A stretch of 64,000 nucleotides of DNA from Stenotrophomonas rhizophila. GTDB taxonomy: Bacteria; Pseudomonadota; Gammaproteobacteria; Xanthomonadales; Xanthomonadaceae. The notes under the pieces were generated by a model. That model saw only the letters and a list, made by a program, of their open reading frames with translations, was not told the DNA's origin and made no database searches. Positions 54,973 to 64,000 of the stretch are shown here, piece by piece. Each line of letters opens with the position of its first letter. Within the stretch, counting starts at the first letter, position 1. The stretch lies in the NCBI RefSeq assembly GCF_007667275.1, contig NZ_VDQT01000003.1, positions 310,001 through 374,000 on the forward strand, given 5' to 3'. The position numbers and the translations under genes are program-made.

Positions 54973-55022
54973 CCCCCCGGAGTTGGCGGTAGGATTTCCC
55001 ACACCCCTCAGGAACCACCAGC

Positions 55023-55925
55023 ATGCGCAGCGATCCATTTGGCGGCCAGCAGCAGCAACGGGCGCGGCGCCCGGGTTTGTTCGGGAACATCCGCTGGTGG
55101 GTGCTGCTGGCGTTCGCCGGCTACGCCGCGTTCTACTGGTTCTCCAACCGCAGCGTCGACCCCTACACCGGCGAGAGCGTGCTGATCGACAGCTCGCTGG
55201 ATGCCGACCAGGAAATGGCGATGGGCTTGCAGGCGTATCAGGAGATCCTGCAGCAGGAACGGCCGCTGGACCCGAACGCGCAGGTCTCGCGCGACGTGCG
55301 CGCCATTGCCGAGCGCCTCATCCGCAAGGTGGACGTGGTGGAAACCTCGCTGGCGCAGGAGCACGGGCTGACCCCGGCGCACTTTTCGCGCGATTTCCAG
55401 TGGGAAGTCAACGTGATCCAGTCCGACCAGGCCAACGCGTTCTGCCTGCCCGGCGGCAAGATGGCGGTGTACACCGGGCTCATCCCGGTTGCGCAGACCC
55501 AGGACGCCATGGCCGTGGTGATGGGGCATGAAATCGCGCACGCGCTGCTGCGCCATGGTGCGCAGCGCATGGCCCAGCAGAAGCTCACCCAGATCGGCCA
55601 GATGGCCGGCGCCGCCAGCGGCATGGACCCGCAGCAGCAGCAGATGGTGATGTCGGCGATGGGCTATGGCTACCTGCTGCCGTACGCTCGCAGCCATGAA
55701 ACCCAGGCCGACGAGGTCGGGCTGATGCTGGCCGCCGCGGCCTGTTTCGACCCGCGCGAAGCGGTCCCGCTGTGGGAGCGCATGGGCCAGGCCAGCGGCG
55801 GGCAGGCACCGCCGGAGTTTTCCTCGACGCATCCCAACCCGGGCACGCGCATCCAGAACCTGCAGGCGCTGATGCCCAAGGCGATGGAGTACCGGCAGCG
55901 GTTCTGCGAGACGGCGGGCGGCTGA
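55023..55925 (+). CDS. M48-family zinc metallopeptidase
   Basis: The 300-residue protein has one N-terminal membrane segment (IRWWVLLAFAGYAAFYWF) and an M48 domain with HExxH at 169-173 (VVMGHEIAHALLRHG) and the third zinc ligand in ETQADEVGLML. Relatives of the LoiP/BepA group degrade misfolded envelope proteins. It follows the SUMF1-like gene by 50 bp on the same strand and ends with a SMAG pair. The substrate is unknown. Confidence 0.88.
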   Translation: MRSDPFGGQQQQRARRPGLFGNIRWWVLLAFAGYAAFYWFSNRSVDPYTGESVLIDSSLDADQEMAMGLQAYQEILQQERPLDPNAQVSRDVRAIAERLIRKVDVVETSLAQEHGLTPAHFSRDFQWEVNVIQSDQANAFCLPGGKMAVYTGLIPVAQTQDAMAVVMGHEIAHALLRHGAQRMAQQKLTQIGQMAGAASGMDPQQQQMVMSAMGYGYLLPYARSHETQADEVGLMLAAAACFDPREAVPLWERMGQASGGQAPPEFSSTHPNPGTRIQNLQALMPKAMEYRQRFCETAGG

Positions 55926-55937
55926 CGAAAACAGCGC

Positions 55938-56010
55938 GTAGCGCCACGCCCTGCGTGGCTGGCGCATTACGTGGCACCGCACGGTGCAGCCACGCAGGGC
56001 GTGGCGCTAC
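55938..56010. repeat. facing pair of SMAG repeats, one inside the xseA 3' end
   Basis: A direct copy (55938-55960, stem GCCACGC/GCGTGGC) faces an inverted copy (55988-56010). The GTAG of the second copy supplies the TAG stop codon of xseA (56007-56009). Confidence 0.88.
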
Positions 56011-57341
56011 GGTTTGCTTACCACCACGTCGATGACGCCGTCCTGCACGCGTGCTTTCAGGGCATCGCCCGGCGCCACGTCCAGCGGTGAGCGCACCAGG
56101 CGGCCGTCGTCTTCGCGGGTCAGGATGGTGTAGCCACGCGCCACGGTGGCCAGCGGGCTGACCGCTTCCATCGAGCGCGCCAACGCGCGCAGGCGCAGGG
56201 TGTCGCGCTGCAGCTGCCGCGCCATTGCCGCGTCCACGCGCGGCAAGGCGCGCTGCAGGCGCTGCGCCAGCGCATCCAGCTGGCGCTGCGGGTGGCCGTT
56301 GCGCAGCACCACGCCGGCATGCCGCAGGCGCGCCAGGCGCCGTTCGTGCTGCTGCTGCCAGGTTCCGGCCAGGCGCCGCGCCAGCTCCTGCTGGCGGCGC
56401 TGCAGCAGCTGCAGGCGGTTCTGCGGGCTCTGTGCGTTGAGCCGCAGCAGGGCGCGGTCGGCGCGCTGCATGGCCTGGCCCAGTCCATGCCGCTGCAGCT
56501 GGACCAGCCGTGCCGCCAACCGGCGCAGGCGCAGCTGCAGGTCGCGCTGGTCGGGGACCAGCAGCTCGGCGGCCACCGACGGCGTCGGCGCGCGCAGGTC
56601 GGCGGCGAAGTCGGCCAGGCTGAAGTCGGTTTCGTGGCCGACGGCCGACACCACCGGGGTCCGGCTGGCGGCGATCGCGCGCGCCAGCTGTTCGTCGTTG
56701 AAGGCCCACAGGTCTTCCATCGAGCCGCCGCCGCGGGTCAGCAGGATCACGTCGTAGCGGCCGCTGGCATCGGCGCCGCGCAGCAGGGAGGTGATCTGCG
56801 CGGCGGCGCTGTCGCCCTGCACCAGGCTCGGCAGCAGGTCCACCTCCAGCAGCGGGAAGCGCCGCTGCAGCACGCTCAGCACGTCGCGCACAGCGGCGCC
56901 GGTGGGCGAGGTGATCACCGCCAGCCGGCGCACGTGGGCGGGCAGGGCGCGCTTGCGTCCGGCAGCGAACAGGCCTTCGGCTTCAAGCCGCGCCTTCAGC
57001 TGTTCGTAGGCCCGGCGCAGCGCTCCTTCGCCGGCCTCCTCCATGTGCTCGAGCACCATCTGGTATTCGCCACGCGCGTCGTACAGCGTCAGCCGTCCCC
57101 GCACCAGCACGCGCATGCCCTCGCGCGGCACGAACTTCAACCACTGGCTCTTGGGCTTGAACAGCGCAGCGCGGATCTGTGCGCGTGCATCCTTCAGGGT
57201 GAAGTACATGTGGCCGGAGGCCGGGCGGGTCACGTTGCCGAGCTCGGCTTCCACCCACACCGACGGGAACGTGCCTTCCAGCAGGTCGCGGGCCAGCACG
57301 TTGAGCTGGCTGGGCGTGAGGATCTGCGCGCTACGGTCCAT
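56007..57341 (-). CDS. xseA: exodeoxyribonuclease VII large subunit
   Basis: The 444-residue subunit has an N-terminal OB fold ([30 protein letters not shown]), a catalytic region ([66 protein letters not shown]) and a long Arg-rich coiled coil, as in ExoVII, which degrades ssDNA to oligonucleotides. The small subunit xseB is not in the window. The 3' end coincides with a SMAG repeat. Confidence 0.95.
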   Translation of the reverse strand: MDRSAQILTPSQLNVLARDLLEGTFPSVWVEAELGNVTRPASGHMYFTLKDARAQIRAALFKPKSQWLKFVPREGMRVLVRGRLTLYDARGEYQMVLEHMEEAGEGALRRAYEQLKARLEAEGLFAAGRKRALPAHVRRLAVITSPTGAAVRDVLSVLQRRFPLLEVDLLPSLVQGDSAAAQITSLLRGADASGRYDVILLTRGGGSMEDLWAFNDEQLARAIAASRTPVVSAVGHETDFSLADFAADLRAPTPSVAAELLVPDQRDLQLRLRRLAARLVQLQRHGLGQAMQRADRALLRLNAQSPQNRLQLLQRRQQELARRLAGTWQQQHERRLARLRHAGVVLRNGHPQRQLDALAQRLQRALPRVDAAMARQLQRDTLRLRALARSMEAVSPLATVARGYTILTREDDGRLVRSPLDVAPGDALKARVQDGVIDVVVSKP

Positions 57342-57368
57342 GGCGGGTCAAACGGTACGAACGGGGGC

Positions 57369-58460
57369 TCATGGTCGCACGCCCTGGCGCGCGGCGTGCT
57401 GCTGCAGCGCCCACTGCACGTGTTCGCGGACCAGCGCGGAGGGGTGGTCGGCGCGGGAGTGCAGTGCGGCCAGCGTGTCGGCGTGGCCGGGCGCATTGCC
57501 CAGCGCCACGGCGATGTTGCGCAGCCAGCGCTCGTGTCCGCTGCGGCGGATCGGGCTGCCTTCGGTGCGGCGCAGGAACTCGTCCTCCTCCCACGCGAAC
57601 AGGTCGGCGAGGCTGGCGCTGTCGAGAGCGTTGCGCGCACGGAAATCCGGCTCGTCGGTGCGCCGCGCGAACTTGTTCCAGGGGCAGACCAGCTGGCAGT
57701 CGTCGCAGCCGTAGATGCGGTTGCCCATCAGCGTGCGCATGTCTTCGGGGATAGCGCCGTCGTGCTCGATGGTCAGGTACGAAATGCAGCGCCGCGCGTC
57801 CAGCCGCTGCGGACCGATGATGGCCTGGGTCGGGCATACGTCGATGCAGCGCGTGCAGGTGCCGCAGTGCGCGGTGGCCGGGGCGTCCACCGGCAAGGGC
57901 AGGTCGATGTAGATTTCGCCGAGGAAGAACCACGAGCCGCCGTGCCGGTCGATCAGGCAGGTGTGCTTGCCGATCCAGCCCAGCCCGGCGTTGCGGGCGA
58001 GGGCGCGCTCCAGCACCGGTGCCGAGTCGACGAACACGCGGTAGCCGAAGGCGCCGATCTCGGCGGCCAGCGCATCGGCGAACTTCTGCAGCCGGTTGCG
58101 CATCAGCTTGTGGTAGTCGCGGCCCAGTGCGTAACGCGCGACGTACGCGCGGTCGCCATCGTGCAGGGTGTCCCAGGCCTGGGCGTCGTCCTTGTGGCCG
58201 TAATCCATGCCGACCGAAATCACCCGCACGGTGCCCGGCAGCAGTTCGGCCGGCCGGGCGCGCAGGGTGCCATGCCGGGCCATCCAGTCCATGGTGCCGT
58301 ACAGGCCCTTGCCCAGCCAGTCGGCCAGGTGCGCTTCGTCCTCGCCGAGCTCGATCCCGGCGATGCCACAGCGCTGGAATCCGTGCGCGCGTGCAAGCGC
58401 GCGCACGCGCTCGGCGGCACGGGGCAGGTGGAGGGGGGCAGGCAGGGGGACCGCGGACAT
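57369..58460 (-). CDS. queG: epoxyqueuosine reductase
   Basis: The 363-residue cobalamin-dependent enzyme makes the last step of queuosine synthesis on tRNA. Two 4Fe-4S cluster motifs are seen (CGTCTRCIDVCPTQA and CDDCQLVCPWNKFA), with the family N-terminal domain (GIAGIELGEDEAHLADWLGKG) and a HEAT-like C-terminus. It is divergent from nnrD with only 23 bp between start codons. Confidence 0.94.
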   Translation of the reverse strand: MSAVPLPAPLHLPRAAERVRALARAHGFQRCGIAGIELGEDEAHLADWLGKGLYGTMDWMARHGTLRARPAELLPGTVRVISVGMDYGHKDDAQAWDTLHDGDRAYVARYALGRDYHKLMRNRLQKFADALAAEIGAFGYRVFVDSAPVLERALARNAGLGWIGKHTCLIDRHGGSWFFLGEIYIDLPLPVDAPATAHCGTCTRCIDVCPTQAIIGPQRLDARRCISYLTIEHDGAIPEDMRTLMGNRIYGCDDCQLVCPWNKFARRTDEPDFRARNALDSASLADLFAWEEDEFLRRTEGSPIRRSGHERWLRNIAVALGNAPGHADTLAALHSRADHPSALVREHVQWALQQHAARQGVRP

Positions 58461-58483
58461 GGTGACAAGTATAGAATCCCGGC

Positions 58484-59326
58484 ATGCCAGAGCTTGCTGA
58501 ATCGTTTGACCTGTGGGCGGCCGAGCGCCTTCCGCCGCTGCTGCCGCCGCGCCCCGTGGACAGCCACAAGGGCAGGAACGGCCACGTGCTGTGCGTGGGC
58601 GGCAATGCCGGCAGCGGCGGCGCGGTGATGCTGGCGGCAGAGTCGGCGCTGCGCGCCGGCGCGGGCCTGGTCAGCGTGGCGACCCGCTCGCAGCACGTCG
58701 CGCCGCTGCTCGCCCGGCTGCCCGAAGCGATGGTGCACGCAGTGCAGGACAGCGATGAACTGCAGGCGCTGCTGCCGCGTGCCACGGTGATTGCGATCGG
58801 CCCGGGCCTGGGCCAGGAAGACTGGGCGCGCGAGCTTTGGCGCCAGGTAGTGGGCAGTGGCAAGCCGCTGGTGATCGATGCCGACGCGCTGAACCTGCTG
58901 GCCGCCCAGCCCCGGGCGCTGCACGATGCCATCCTCACGCCGCACCCGGGCGAGGCCGCACGCCTGCTGGGAACCGATGCGGCGGCCGTGCAGGCCGACC
59001 GCTTCGGCGCGGCAGCGGCGCTGGCCGCGCGCCACGAGGCGGTGGTGGTGCTGAAGGGCGCCGGCACCGTGGTCGCTGCGCCGCATGCGCGTCCGCGGGT
59101 CATTGCCGCCGGCAACCCCGGCATGGCGGTGGGAGGCATGGGCGACCTGCTCACCGGCATCATCGCGGCGCTGCGCGCGCAGGGGCTGGCGGCGTTCGAC
59201 GCGGCCAGCGGCGGCGCGCTGCTGCACGCCCTGGCGGGCGACGACGCTGCCCGCGACGGCCAGCGCGGCCTGCTCCCCACCGACCTGCTGGTGCCGCTGC
59301 GCCGGCGGGCGAACCCGGAACCGTGA
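58484..59326 (+). CDS. nnrD: ADP-dependent NAD(P)H-hydrate dehydratase
   Basis: The 280-residue enzyme repairs damaged NAD(P)H hydrate with ADP hydrolysis. The ribokinase-like motifs are intact: VLCVGGNAGSGGAVMLAAES, VIAIGPGLGQEDW, LTPHPGEAARLLG, VIAAGNPGMAVGGMGDLLTG. Unlike the fused YjeF of E. coli it lacks an N-terminal epimerase (NnrE) domain. TAGAAT at 58472-58477 lies seven bases before ATG, so the mRNA may be leaderless. tsaE follows six bases after the stop. Confidence 0.93.
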   Translation: MPELAESFDLWAAERLPPLLPPRPVDSHKGRNGHVLCVGGNAGSGGAVMLAAESALRAGAGLVSVATRSQHVAPLLARLPEAMVHAVQDSDELQALLPRATVIAIGPGLGQEDWARELWRQVVGSGKPLVIDADALNLLAAQPRALHDAILTPHPGEAARLLGTDAAAVQADRFGAAAALAARHEAVVVLKGAGTVVAAPHARPRVIAAGNPGMAVGGMGDLLTGIIAALRAQGLAAFDAASGGALLHALAGDDAARDGQRGLLPTDLLVPLRRRANPEP

Positions 59327-59331
59327 TACCG

Positions 59332-59814
59332 ATGATCGACTTTTTCCTGGCAGAACCGCAGGACACCGACCTGCTGGGCCAATGGCTGGCGGCCACCCGG
59401 CCGCCACGCGCGGTGGTACAGCTGCAGGGCGACCTGGGCGCGGGCAAGTCCACGCTGGCGCGGGCGCTGCTGCGCGCGCTGGGGGTGCAGGGCGGGATCC
59501 GCAGCCCGACGTACACGCTGGTGGAGCGCTATCCGCTCAGCGACGGCACCGAGGCCTGGCACCTGGACCTGTACCGGATCGGGCAGGCGGAGGAGCTGGA
59601 TTTCCTGGGGCTGGACGAGGACACCGCGTCGCTGTGGCTGGTGGAATGGCCGGAGCGCGGCGCGGGCGCGCTGCCGCCGACGGATCTGGTGGTGGCGCTG
59701 GACATCGAAGGGCAGGGCCGCCGCGCGCGGCTGTCGGCGGTGAGCGTGGCCGGGCAGGAATGGCTGCATCGGCTGCCGCAGGGGGGCGACTTGCAGGCCC
59801 TTTCTGTGGGGTGA
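59332..59814 (+). CDS. tsaE: tRNA threonylcarbamoyladenosine biosynthesis ATPase TsaE
   Basis: The 160-residue P-loop protein (QLQGDLGAGKSTLARALLRALG, then RSPTYTLVERY and HLDLYRIGQAEELDFLGLDE) works with TsaB and TsaD in t6A synthesis. Walker A and the conserved Thr/Tyr region are intact. GTG 59323 would add three codons overlapping nnrD. It is followed by amiC, the common tsaE-ami-mutL order. Confidence 0.94.
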   Translation: MIDFFLAEPQDTDLLGQWLAATRPPRAVVQLQGDLGAGKSTLARALLRALGVQGGIRSPTYTLVERYPLSDGTEAWHLDLYRIGQAEELDFLGLDEDTASLWLVEWPERGAGALPPTDLVVALDIEGQGRRARLSAVSVAGQEWLHRLPQGGDLQALSVG

Positions 59815-59878
59815 CACTAGGAACCATCCCCAGGTTACGGATTATTAAGGAAAAAGCGGTTGCAATTCATTCAGCGCA

Positions 59879-61516
59879 GTGATTGAATCCTCAGCCATGC
59901 CAATGGGGAAACCACTCACCGCCATCTGCGCCGCCGTCGGACTCTGTCTGGCGAGCGCGCTGTCGTGGGCAGGTGAGGTCCGCCAGGTCGCGGTGGAGAC
60001 CGGTTCGACCGGCACCCGCGCCGAGATCGCACTGGCCGGCAGCGGTGGTTACAAGACGCTGAGCCTGTCCGGCCCGAACCGGCTGGTGGTCGATTTCCCG
60101 GATTCCAGCGCGGTGCGCAACCTCAAGATGCCGGCGCCTGCGGGCGTGGTCACCGCCGTGCGCACCGGCCAGCCGGTGCCCGGCACGTTCCGCGTGGTGT
60201 TCGACCTGGCCGAGTCGGTGGCGCCGTTCAAGCCGCAGATGATCAAGCAGGGGCAGGATTCGCGCCTGGTGATCGAGTGGCCGGGCGATGCCCCGGCCAG
60301 CGTGGCCAAGGCACCCGCCGCCAGCGCGCCTGCGCCCGCAGCGACCCCGCCGGTAACTGCAGGTGTAGCGGCGCAGCCGGCCACCGCACCGCCCACCCAG
60401 ACCACGCGCACGCTGCCGCCGACGCCGGCCGAAGCCGCGCAGGCGCGCAACGACGCGGCGCGCGCTGCGGCGCTGTTGACCGCTACGGTTCGCCAGCAGG
60501 CGAGTGCGAGTGCGGCTGCTGCCGCTCCGACCCCCGCAGCCCCTTCTGCGGCAACCACCGCCAACGTGGCGGCGGCAGGCACCGCGAACGCGGCCAGCAA
60601 TGCCGCCTCGCCGGCGGCGATCCTCGCCGGCCAGCCAACGGCTGCGGTGGTTCCCGCGCCGGTCGCGGCGGTGCCTGCGCCGGTGCCGACCACGGTGGTA
60701 CCGCCGCGCCCGGCGATGCCCAGCGATGCGTCGCGGGTCAAGATGCAGTCGGGCATGCGCCCGCTGGTGGTGGCGATCGATCCGGGCCATGGTGGCCAGG
60801 ATCCGGGCGCCGTGGGGCCGACCGGCAAGCGCGAGAAGGACATCACCCTGGCAGTGGCGCGTGAACTGGCGCGCCAGGTCAATGCGACGCCGGGCCTGAA
60901 GGCGTACCTGACGCGCGACAGCGACGTGTTCATCCCGCTGCCGATGCGCGCGCAGAAGGCGCGTTCGGCGAAGGCCGATATCTTCATTTCGATCCACGCC
61001 GATGCGGCGGAAAACCGCGCGGCAACCGGGTCGTCGGTGTACGTGCTGTCGACCAAGGGTGCATCGTCGCAGCGTGCGCGTTGGCTTGCGGACAAGGAAA
61101 ACGCGGCCGACCTGGTCGGTGGCGTGCGCCTGCAGCAGACCGAGGGCACCCTGGCCAACGTGCTGCTGGACCTGGCCCAGAGCGGCTACATGAAGGCCTC
61201 CGAAGATGCGGCCGGACACGTGCTTGGCGGCCTGAAGCGGATCGGCAAGAACCACAAGCCGAACATCGAGCGCGCGAATTTCGCCGTGCTGCGTACGTCG
61301 GACATGCCGGCGATGCTGGTGGAAACCGCCTTCATCTCCAATCCGGACGAAGAGCGCCGCCTGATGGACCCGGCCTACCAGCGCCAGATCGCCGGTGCGG
61401 TACTCGACGGCGTGCACACCTTCTTCAGCCGCCAACCTCCGCCAGGCACGCTCTACGCGGCCAAGGCACAGGCCGAAATAGACGCCGCCAGCACCGTCGC
61501 CGGCGGCAGCAAATAA
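59879..61516 (+). CDS. amiC: N-acetylmuramoyl-L-alanine amidase (AmiC-type)
   Basis: The 545-residue enzyme cleaves peptidoglycan crosslinks for daughter-cell separation. It has a signal segment (LTAICAAVGLCLASALSWA-G), an AMIN domain (residues 32-135), an Ala/Pro/Thr-rich linker of about 150 residues, and an Amidase_3 domain with zinc motifs (VVAIDPGHGGQDPGAVGPTG, ISIHADAAENRA, VETAFISNPDEERRL). The open frame starts at GTG 59879; ATG 59897 or 59903 is equally likely, with no clear ribosome site. No LysM repeat is present. Confidence 0.94.
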   Translation: MIESSAMPMGKPLTAICAAVGLCLASALSWAGEVRQVAVETGSTGTRAEIALAGSGGYKTLSLSGPNRLVVDFPDSSAVRNLKMPAPAGVVTAVRTGQPVPGTFRVVFDLAESVAPFKPQMIKQGQDSRLVIEWPGDAPASVAKAPAASAPAPAATPPVTAGVAAQPATAPPTQTTRTLPPTPAEAAQARNDAARAAALLTATVRQQASASAAAAAPTPAAPSAATTANVAAAGTANAASNAASPAAILAGQPTAAVVPAPVAAVPAPVPTTVVPPRPAMPSDASRVKMQSGMRPLVVAIDPGHGGQDPGAVGPTGKREKDITLAVARELARQVNATPGLKAYLTRDSDVFIPLPMRAQKARSAKADIFISIHADAAENRAATGSSVYVLSTKGASSQRARWLADKENAADLVGGVRLQQTEGTLANVLLDLAQSGYMKASEDAAGHVLGGLKRIGKNHKPNIERANFAVLRTSDMPAMLVETAFISNPDEERRLMDPAYQRQIAGAVLDGVHTFFSRQPPPGTLYAAKAQAEIDAASTVAGGSK

Positions 61517-61540
61517 AAAACCCGCTTCGGCGGGTTTTTA
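61515..61540 (+). terminator. amiC terminator
   Basis: AAAAAACCCGC-TTCG-GCGGGTTTTT forms a stem of at least 10 bp directly after the amiC stop (61514-61516). The 130 bp that follow, to mutL, hold a TATCAT -10-like box at 61663-61668 and no gene. Confidence 0.9.
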
Positions 61541-61674
61541 CGTAAACCAACTGAAACCGCAGGTGGATTGATCCGGACCTTCGGACGGCCCATGTGGATC
61601 GGGATCAATCGACCATGGGCCCATTGCCCAATCGGTATCGGAATCCACCCCCACGATCCGGATATCATGCCCGC

Positions 61675-63543
61675 ATGAGCATCCGCCAACTCCCCGAAAT
61701 CCTCATCAACCAGATCGCCGCAGGCGAAGTCGTCGAGCGCCCGGCGTCGGTGGTCAAGGAGCTGGTGGAAAACGCGCTGGATGCCGGCGCCACCCGCGTG
61801 GATATCGACCTGGAAGAAGGCGGCGTGCGCCTGATCCGCATCCGCGATGACGGCGGCGGCATCGCCGCGGAGGAACTGCCGCTGGCGGTGTCGCGGCATG
61901 CCACCAGCAAGATCGCCAGCCTGGACGACCTGGAAGCAGTGGCCACGCTCGGGTTTCGTGGCGAAGCCCTGCCGTCGATCGCTTCGGTCAGCCGGTTTAC
62001 CCTGGCCTCGCGCCGGCGCAGCGACGAACACGGCTCGGCCCTGCAGATCGAAGGCGGCAAACTCGGCGAAGTGACCCCCCGCGCGCATGCGCCCGGCACC
62101 ACCGTCGAAGTGCGCGAACTGTTCTACAACGTCCCCGCACGGCGCAAATTCCTCCGCGCCGAACGCACCGAACTCGGCCATATCGAAGAATGGCTGCGTT
62201 CGCTTGCGCTGGCCCGGCCCGACGTCGAACTGCGTGTGTCGCACAACGGCAAGCCCTCGCGCCGCTACAAGCCCGGCGACCTGTACTCCGATGCGCGCCT
62301 GGGCGAAACCCTCGGCGAGGACTTTGCCACCCAGGCCATGCGCGTCGACCACAGCGGTGCCGGCCTGCGCCTGCATGGCTGGATCGCGCAGCCGCACTAT
62401 TCGCGGGCCAGCACCGACCAGCAGTACCTGTACGTCAACGGCCGTTCCGTGCGCGACCGCAGCGTCGCCCATGCGGTGAAGATGGCCTACGGCGACGTCC
62501 TGTTCCATGGGCGCCAGCCGGCCTACGTATTGTTCCTGGAGCTGGACCCCACCCGCGTCGACGTCAACGTCCATCCCGCCAAACACGAAGTGCGCTTCCG
62601 CGACGCGCGCCTGATCCATGATTTCGTCTACCGCACCCTCAAGGAAGCGCTGGCCGAAACCCGCGCCGGCATGACGGCCGCAGGCGCGGGGGCCGACAGC
62701 CAGCCCAACCCTGCCATCGCGCCACACCCGGCCAGCTTCGCCGGCAGCGGCTACGCCCTGGCCGGCGGCGGTGGTGGCGGCCCGGGCACCGGCATGGGCG
62801 GTGCCGGCTGGCGCCCGCAGCAGTCCCCGCTGGGCCTGCGCGTGGCCGATGCGCCCTCCGCGTATGCCGCGCTGTATGCGCGCCCCGCCGGCAGCGACGC
62901 CCCGCTGCCGCCGATGCCCAGCGAGCAGGGCCTGCCGGTGACCGCCGCCGACAGCGGCGTGCCACCACTGGGGTACGCCGTGGCGCAGCTGCACGGCATC
63001 TACATCCTGGCCGAGAACGCCGAAGGCCTGATCGTGGTCGACATGCATGCCGCCCACGAACGCATCGGCTACGAACGGTTGAAGACCGCACACGATGCCA
63101 CCGGCCTGCACGCGCAACCGCTGCTGGTGCCGATCACCCTGGCCGTTGGCGAGCGCGATGCCGACACCGCCGAGCGCGAGGCCGACACGTTGACCGCACT
63201 GGGTTTTGAGATCACCCGTTCCGGTCCCGGCTCGCTGCATGTGCGCAGCATTCCCGCGCTGCTGGCCAATGCCGAACCCGAAGGCCTGCTGCGCGACGTG
63301 CTGACCGACCTGCGCGAACATGGCCAGAGCCGGCGCATTGCCAGCGCCCGCGATGAGCTGCTGTCGACCATGGCCTGCCACGGCGCGGTGCGCGCCAACC
63401 GGCGGCTGACCCTGCCGGAAATGAACGCGCTGCTGCGCGACATGGAAATCACCGAACGGTCCGGCCAGTGCAACCACGGCCGGCCGACCTGGGCCCGTTT
63501 TTCGCTGGCGGAAATCGACCGCTGGTTCCTGCGCGGACGTTGA
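61675..63543 (+). CDS. mutL: DNA mismatch repair protein MutL
   Basis: The 622-residue protein is the mismatch-repair matchmaker. GHKL ATPase motifs are intact ([40 protein letters not shown]), then the transducer domain and a Gly/Pro-rich linker ([13 protein letters not shown]) before the dimerisation domain ([35 protein letters not shown], ending [24 protein letters not shown]). ATG 61675 matches the family start [19 protein letters not shown]; it lies six bases after TATCAT, so leaderless initiation is possible. Related to amiC-tsaE order. Confidence 0.95.
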   Translation: MSIRQLPEILINQIAAGEVVERPASVVKELVENALDAGATRVDIDLEEGGVRLIRIRDDGGGIAAEELPLAVSRHATSKIASLDDLEAVATLGFRGEALPSIASVSRFTLASRRRSDEHGSALQIEGGKLGEVTPRAHAPGTTVEVRELFYNVPARRKFLRAERTELGHIEEWLRSLALARPDVELRVSHNGKPSRRYKPGDLYSDARLGETLGEDFATQAMRVDHSGAGLRLHGWIAQPHYSRASTDQQYLYVNGRSVRDRSVAHAVKMAYGDVLFHGRQPAYVLFLELDPTRVDVNVHPAKHEVRFRDARLIHDFVYRTLKEALAETRAGMTAAGAGADSQPNPAIAPHPASFAGSGYALAGGGGGGPGTGMGGAGWRPQQSPLGLRVADAPSAYAALYARPAGSDAPLPPMPSEQGLPVTAADSGVPPLGYAVAQLHGIYILAENAEGLIVVDMHAAHERIGYERLKTAHDATGLHAQPLLVPITLAVGERDADTAEREADTLTALGFEITRSGPGSLHVRSIPALLANAEPEGLLRDVLTDLREHGQSRRIASARDELLSTMACHGAVRANRRLTLPEMNALLRDMEITERSGQCNHGRPTWARFSLAEIDRWFLRGR

Positions 63544-63554
63544 AGGGGAGCACG

Positions 63555-64000
63555 ATGCGTACTTGGGGATGGGGACTTGGTGCCGCGCTGCTGGCGCTGG
63601 GCCTGGCAGGCTGCGGCGACAAGGAAACGGCGCCGGTCAAGGCGACCGTGGATCCGGCGTTCGCCGCCGAACAACAGCAGTGGCGACTGCAACGCTACAC
63701 GGAACTGCAGGCGCCCGATGGCTGGACCAGCCTGGTCGGCCTGCATTGGCTCGAGCACAAGGCACATTTCATCGGCAGCGGCCCCGGCAGTGGTATCCGC
63801 CTGGCCGTGGGCCCGGCCAAGCTGGGCATGGTGGCGCGCAACGGCGACAGCGTCACCTTCACCCCCGAACGCGGCGTGGCGCTGAGCGTGGACGGCAAGC
63901 CGCTGACCGGTCGGATCCGTTTCCAGAGCGACCGCGATCCGGCGCCCACCCGGATCGCCTTCGACGATGGCAGGGGCCAACTCAGCCTGATCCATCGCGG
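63555..64000 (+). CDS. DUF1684 lipoprotein (5' part, runs off the window)
   Basis: The start at ATG 63555 follows GGGGAGCACG. The visible 148 residues have a lipoprotein signal (ALLALGLAGC, Cys near residue 20) and the N-terminal part of DUF1684: DGWTSLVGLHWLEHKAHFIGSGPGSGIRLAVGPAKLG and GRIRFQSDRDPAP. The family is widespread and of unknown function. The gene continues past 64000 and is 11 bp from the mutL stop, so the two are probably co-transcribed. Confidence 0.82.
   Translation, partial: MRTWGWGLGAALLALGLAGCGDKETAPVKATVDPAFAAEQQQWRLQRYTELQAPDGWTSLVGLHWLEHKAHFIGSGPGSGIRLAVGPAKLGMVARNGDSVTFTPERGVALSVDGKPLTGRIRFQSDRDPAPTRIAFDDGRGQLSLIHR

Noticed and set aside
61542..61674. Imperfect inverted segments (GATCGGGATCAATCGA area) as a regulatory site for mutL
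   Set aside because: Matches are short and irregular; only the TATCAT box near the start is worth noting.

Overview
The window is high-GC, densely coded chromosomal DNA from a member of the Xanthomonadaceae, most likely Stenotrophomonas (maltophilia group). Three things support this. The gene orders rpsO-pnp, thrS-infC-rpmI-rplT-pheS-pheT-ihfA-merR-tRNA-Pro and queG/nnrD-tsaE-amiC-mutL are those of the family. Many short GTAG-headed palindromes of the SMAG type sit between genes. The encoded proteins (DUF3011, M48 peptidase, YbfB-type MFS, NAD(P)H-hydrate dehydratase) resemble those of Stenotrophomonas. No plasmid, phage or insertion-sequence genes were seen.

Layout. 1-2.8 kb: end of an upstream gene, rpsO and pnp. 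3.1-9.8 kb: secreted GH18 chitinase, membrane-anchored winged-helix/TPR regulator, secreted serine hydrolase, and a PepSY/DUF3649/DUF3325 iron-uptake accessory operon. 10-18 kb: translation operon beginning with a possible attenuator leader for thrS, then infC (AUC start), rpmI, rplT, pheS, pheT, ihfA, a MerR regulator and tRNA-Pro(GGG). 18.1-21.6 kb: accessory island in which an FAD monooxygenase lies between two direct repeats of about 650 bp, each holding three 157-bp REPIN-like elements, followed by an unknown gene. 21.9-25.1 kb: GNAT acetyltransferase, HWE kinase plus receiver, DUF1328 membrane protein and a hicAB toxin-antitoxin pair whose toxin gene is very short. 25.1-30.1 kb: outer-membrane proteins, an uncharacterised operon behind mipA, and a divergent OmpR-type two-component system.

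30.3-41.2 kb: small DUF3011 and other secreted proteins, dxs, HNH nuclease, acyl-CoA dehydrogenase, LEA2 lipoprotein, lipocalin, tRNA-Phe, a divergent MFS/AraC pair, and an oxidative-stress operon (dps, peroxiredoxin, DsbA-like). 41.3-46.4 kb: FixL/FixJ-type system, a stand-alone receiver, an alpha/beta hydrolase of the haloperoxidase type, a small hydrophilic protein, a secreted aminopeptidase-like hydrolase and tRNA-Ala(CGC). 46.7-55.9 kb: a chemoreceptor behind a textbook sigma-28 promoter, a TonB-dependent receptor, RNase D, an SUMF1-like lipoprotein and an M48 peptidase. 56-64 kb: xseA, queG, nnrD, tsaE, amiC, mutL and the start of a DUF1684 lipoprotein.

How the genes fit together. Most are housekeeping genes for translation, RNA decay, repair, tRNA modification, cell division and isoprenoid synthesis. 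Between them lie sensing and stress modules. The divergent dps operon/FixLJ region and the nearby haloperoxidase gene look like one stress regulon: dps and haloperoxidase share a -10 motif, and a palindrome lies near -42 of the kinase promoter. The REPIN-bracketed monooxygenase is the clearest sign of genome plasticity. All functions are inferred from motifs and remembered family features; no database search was run.
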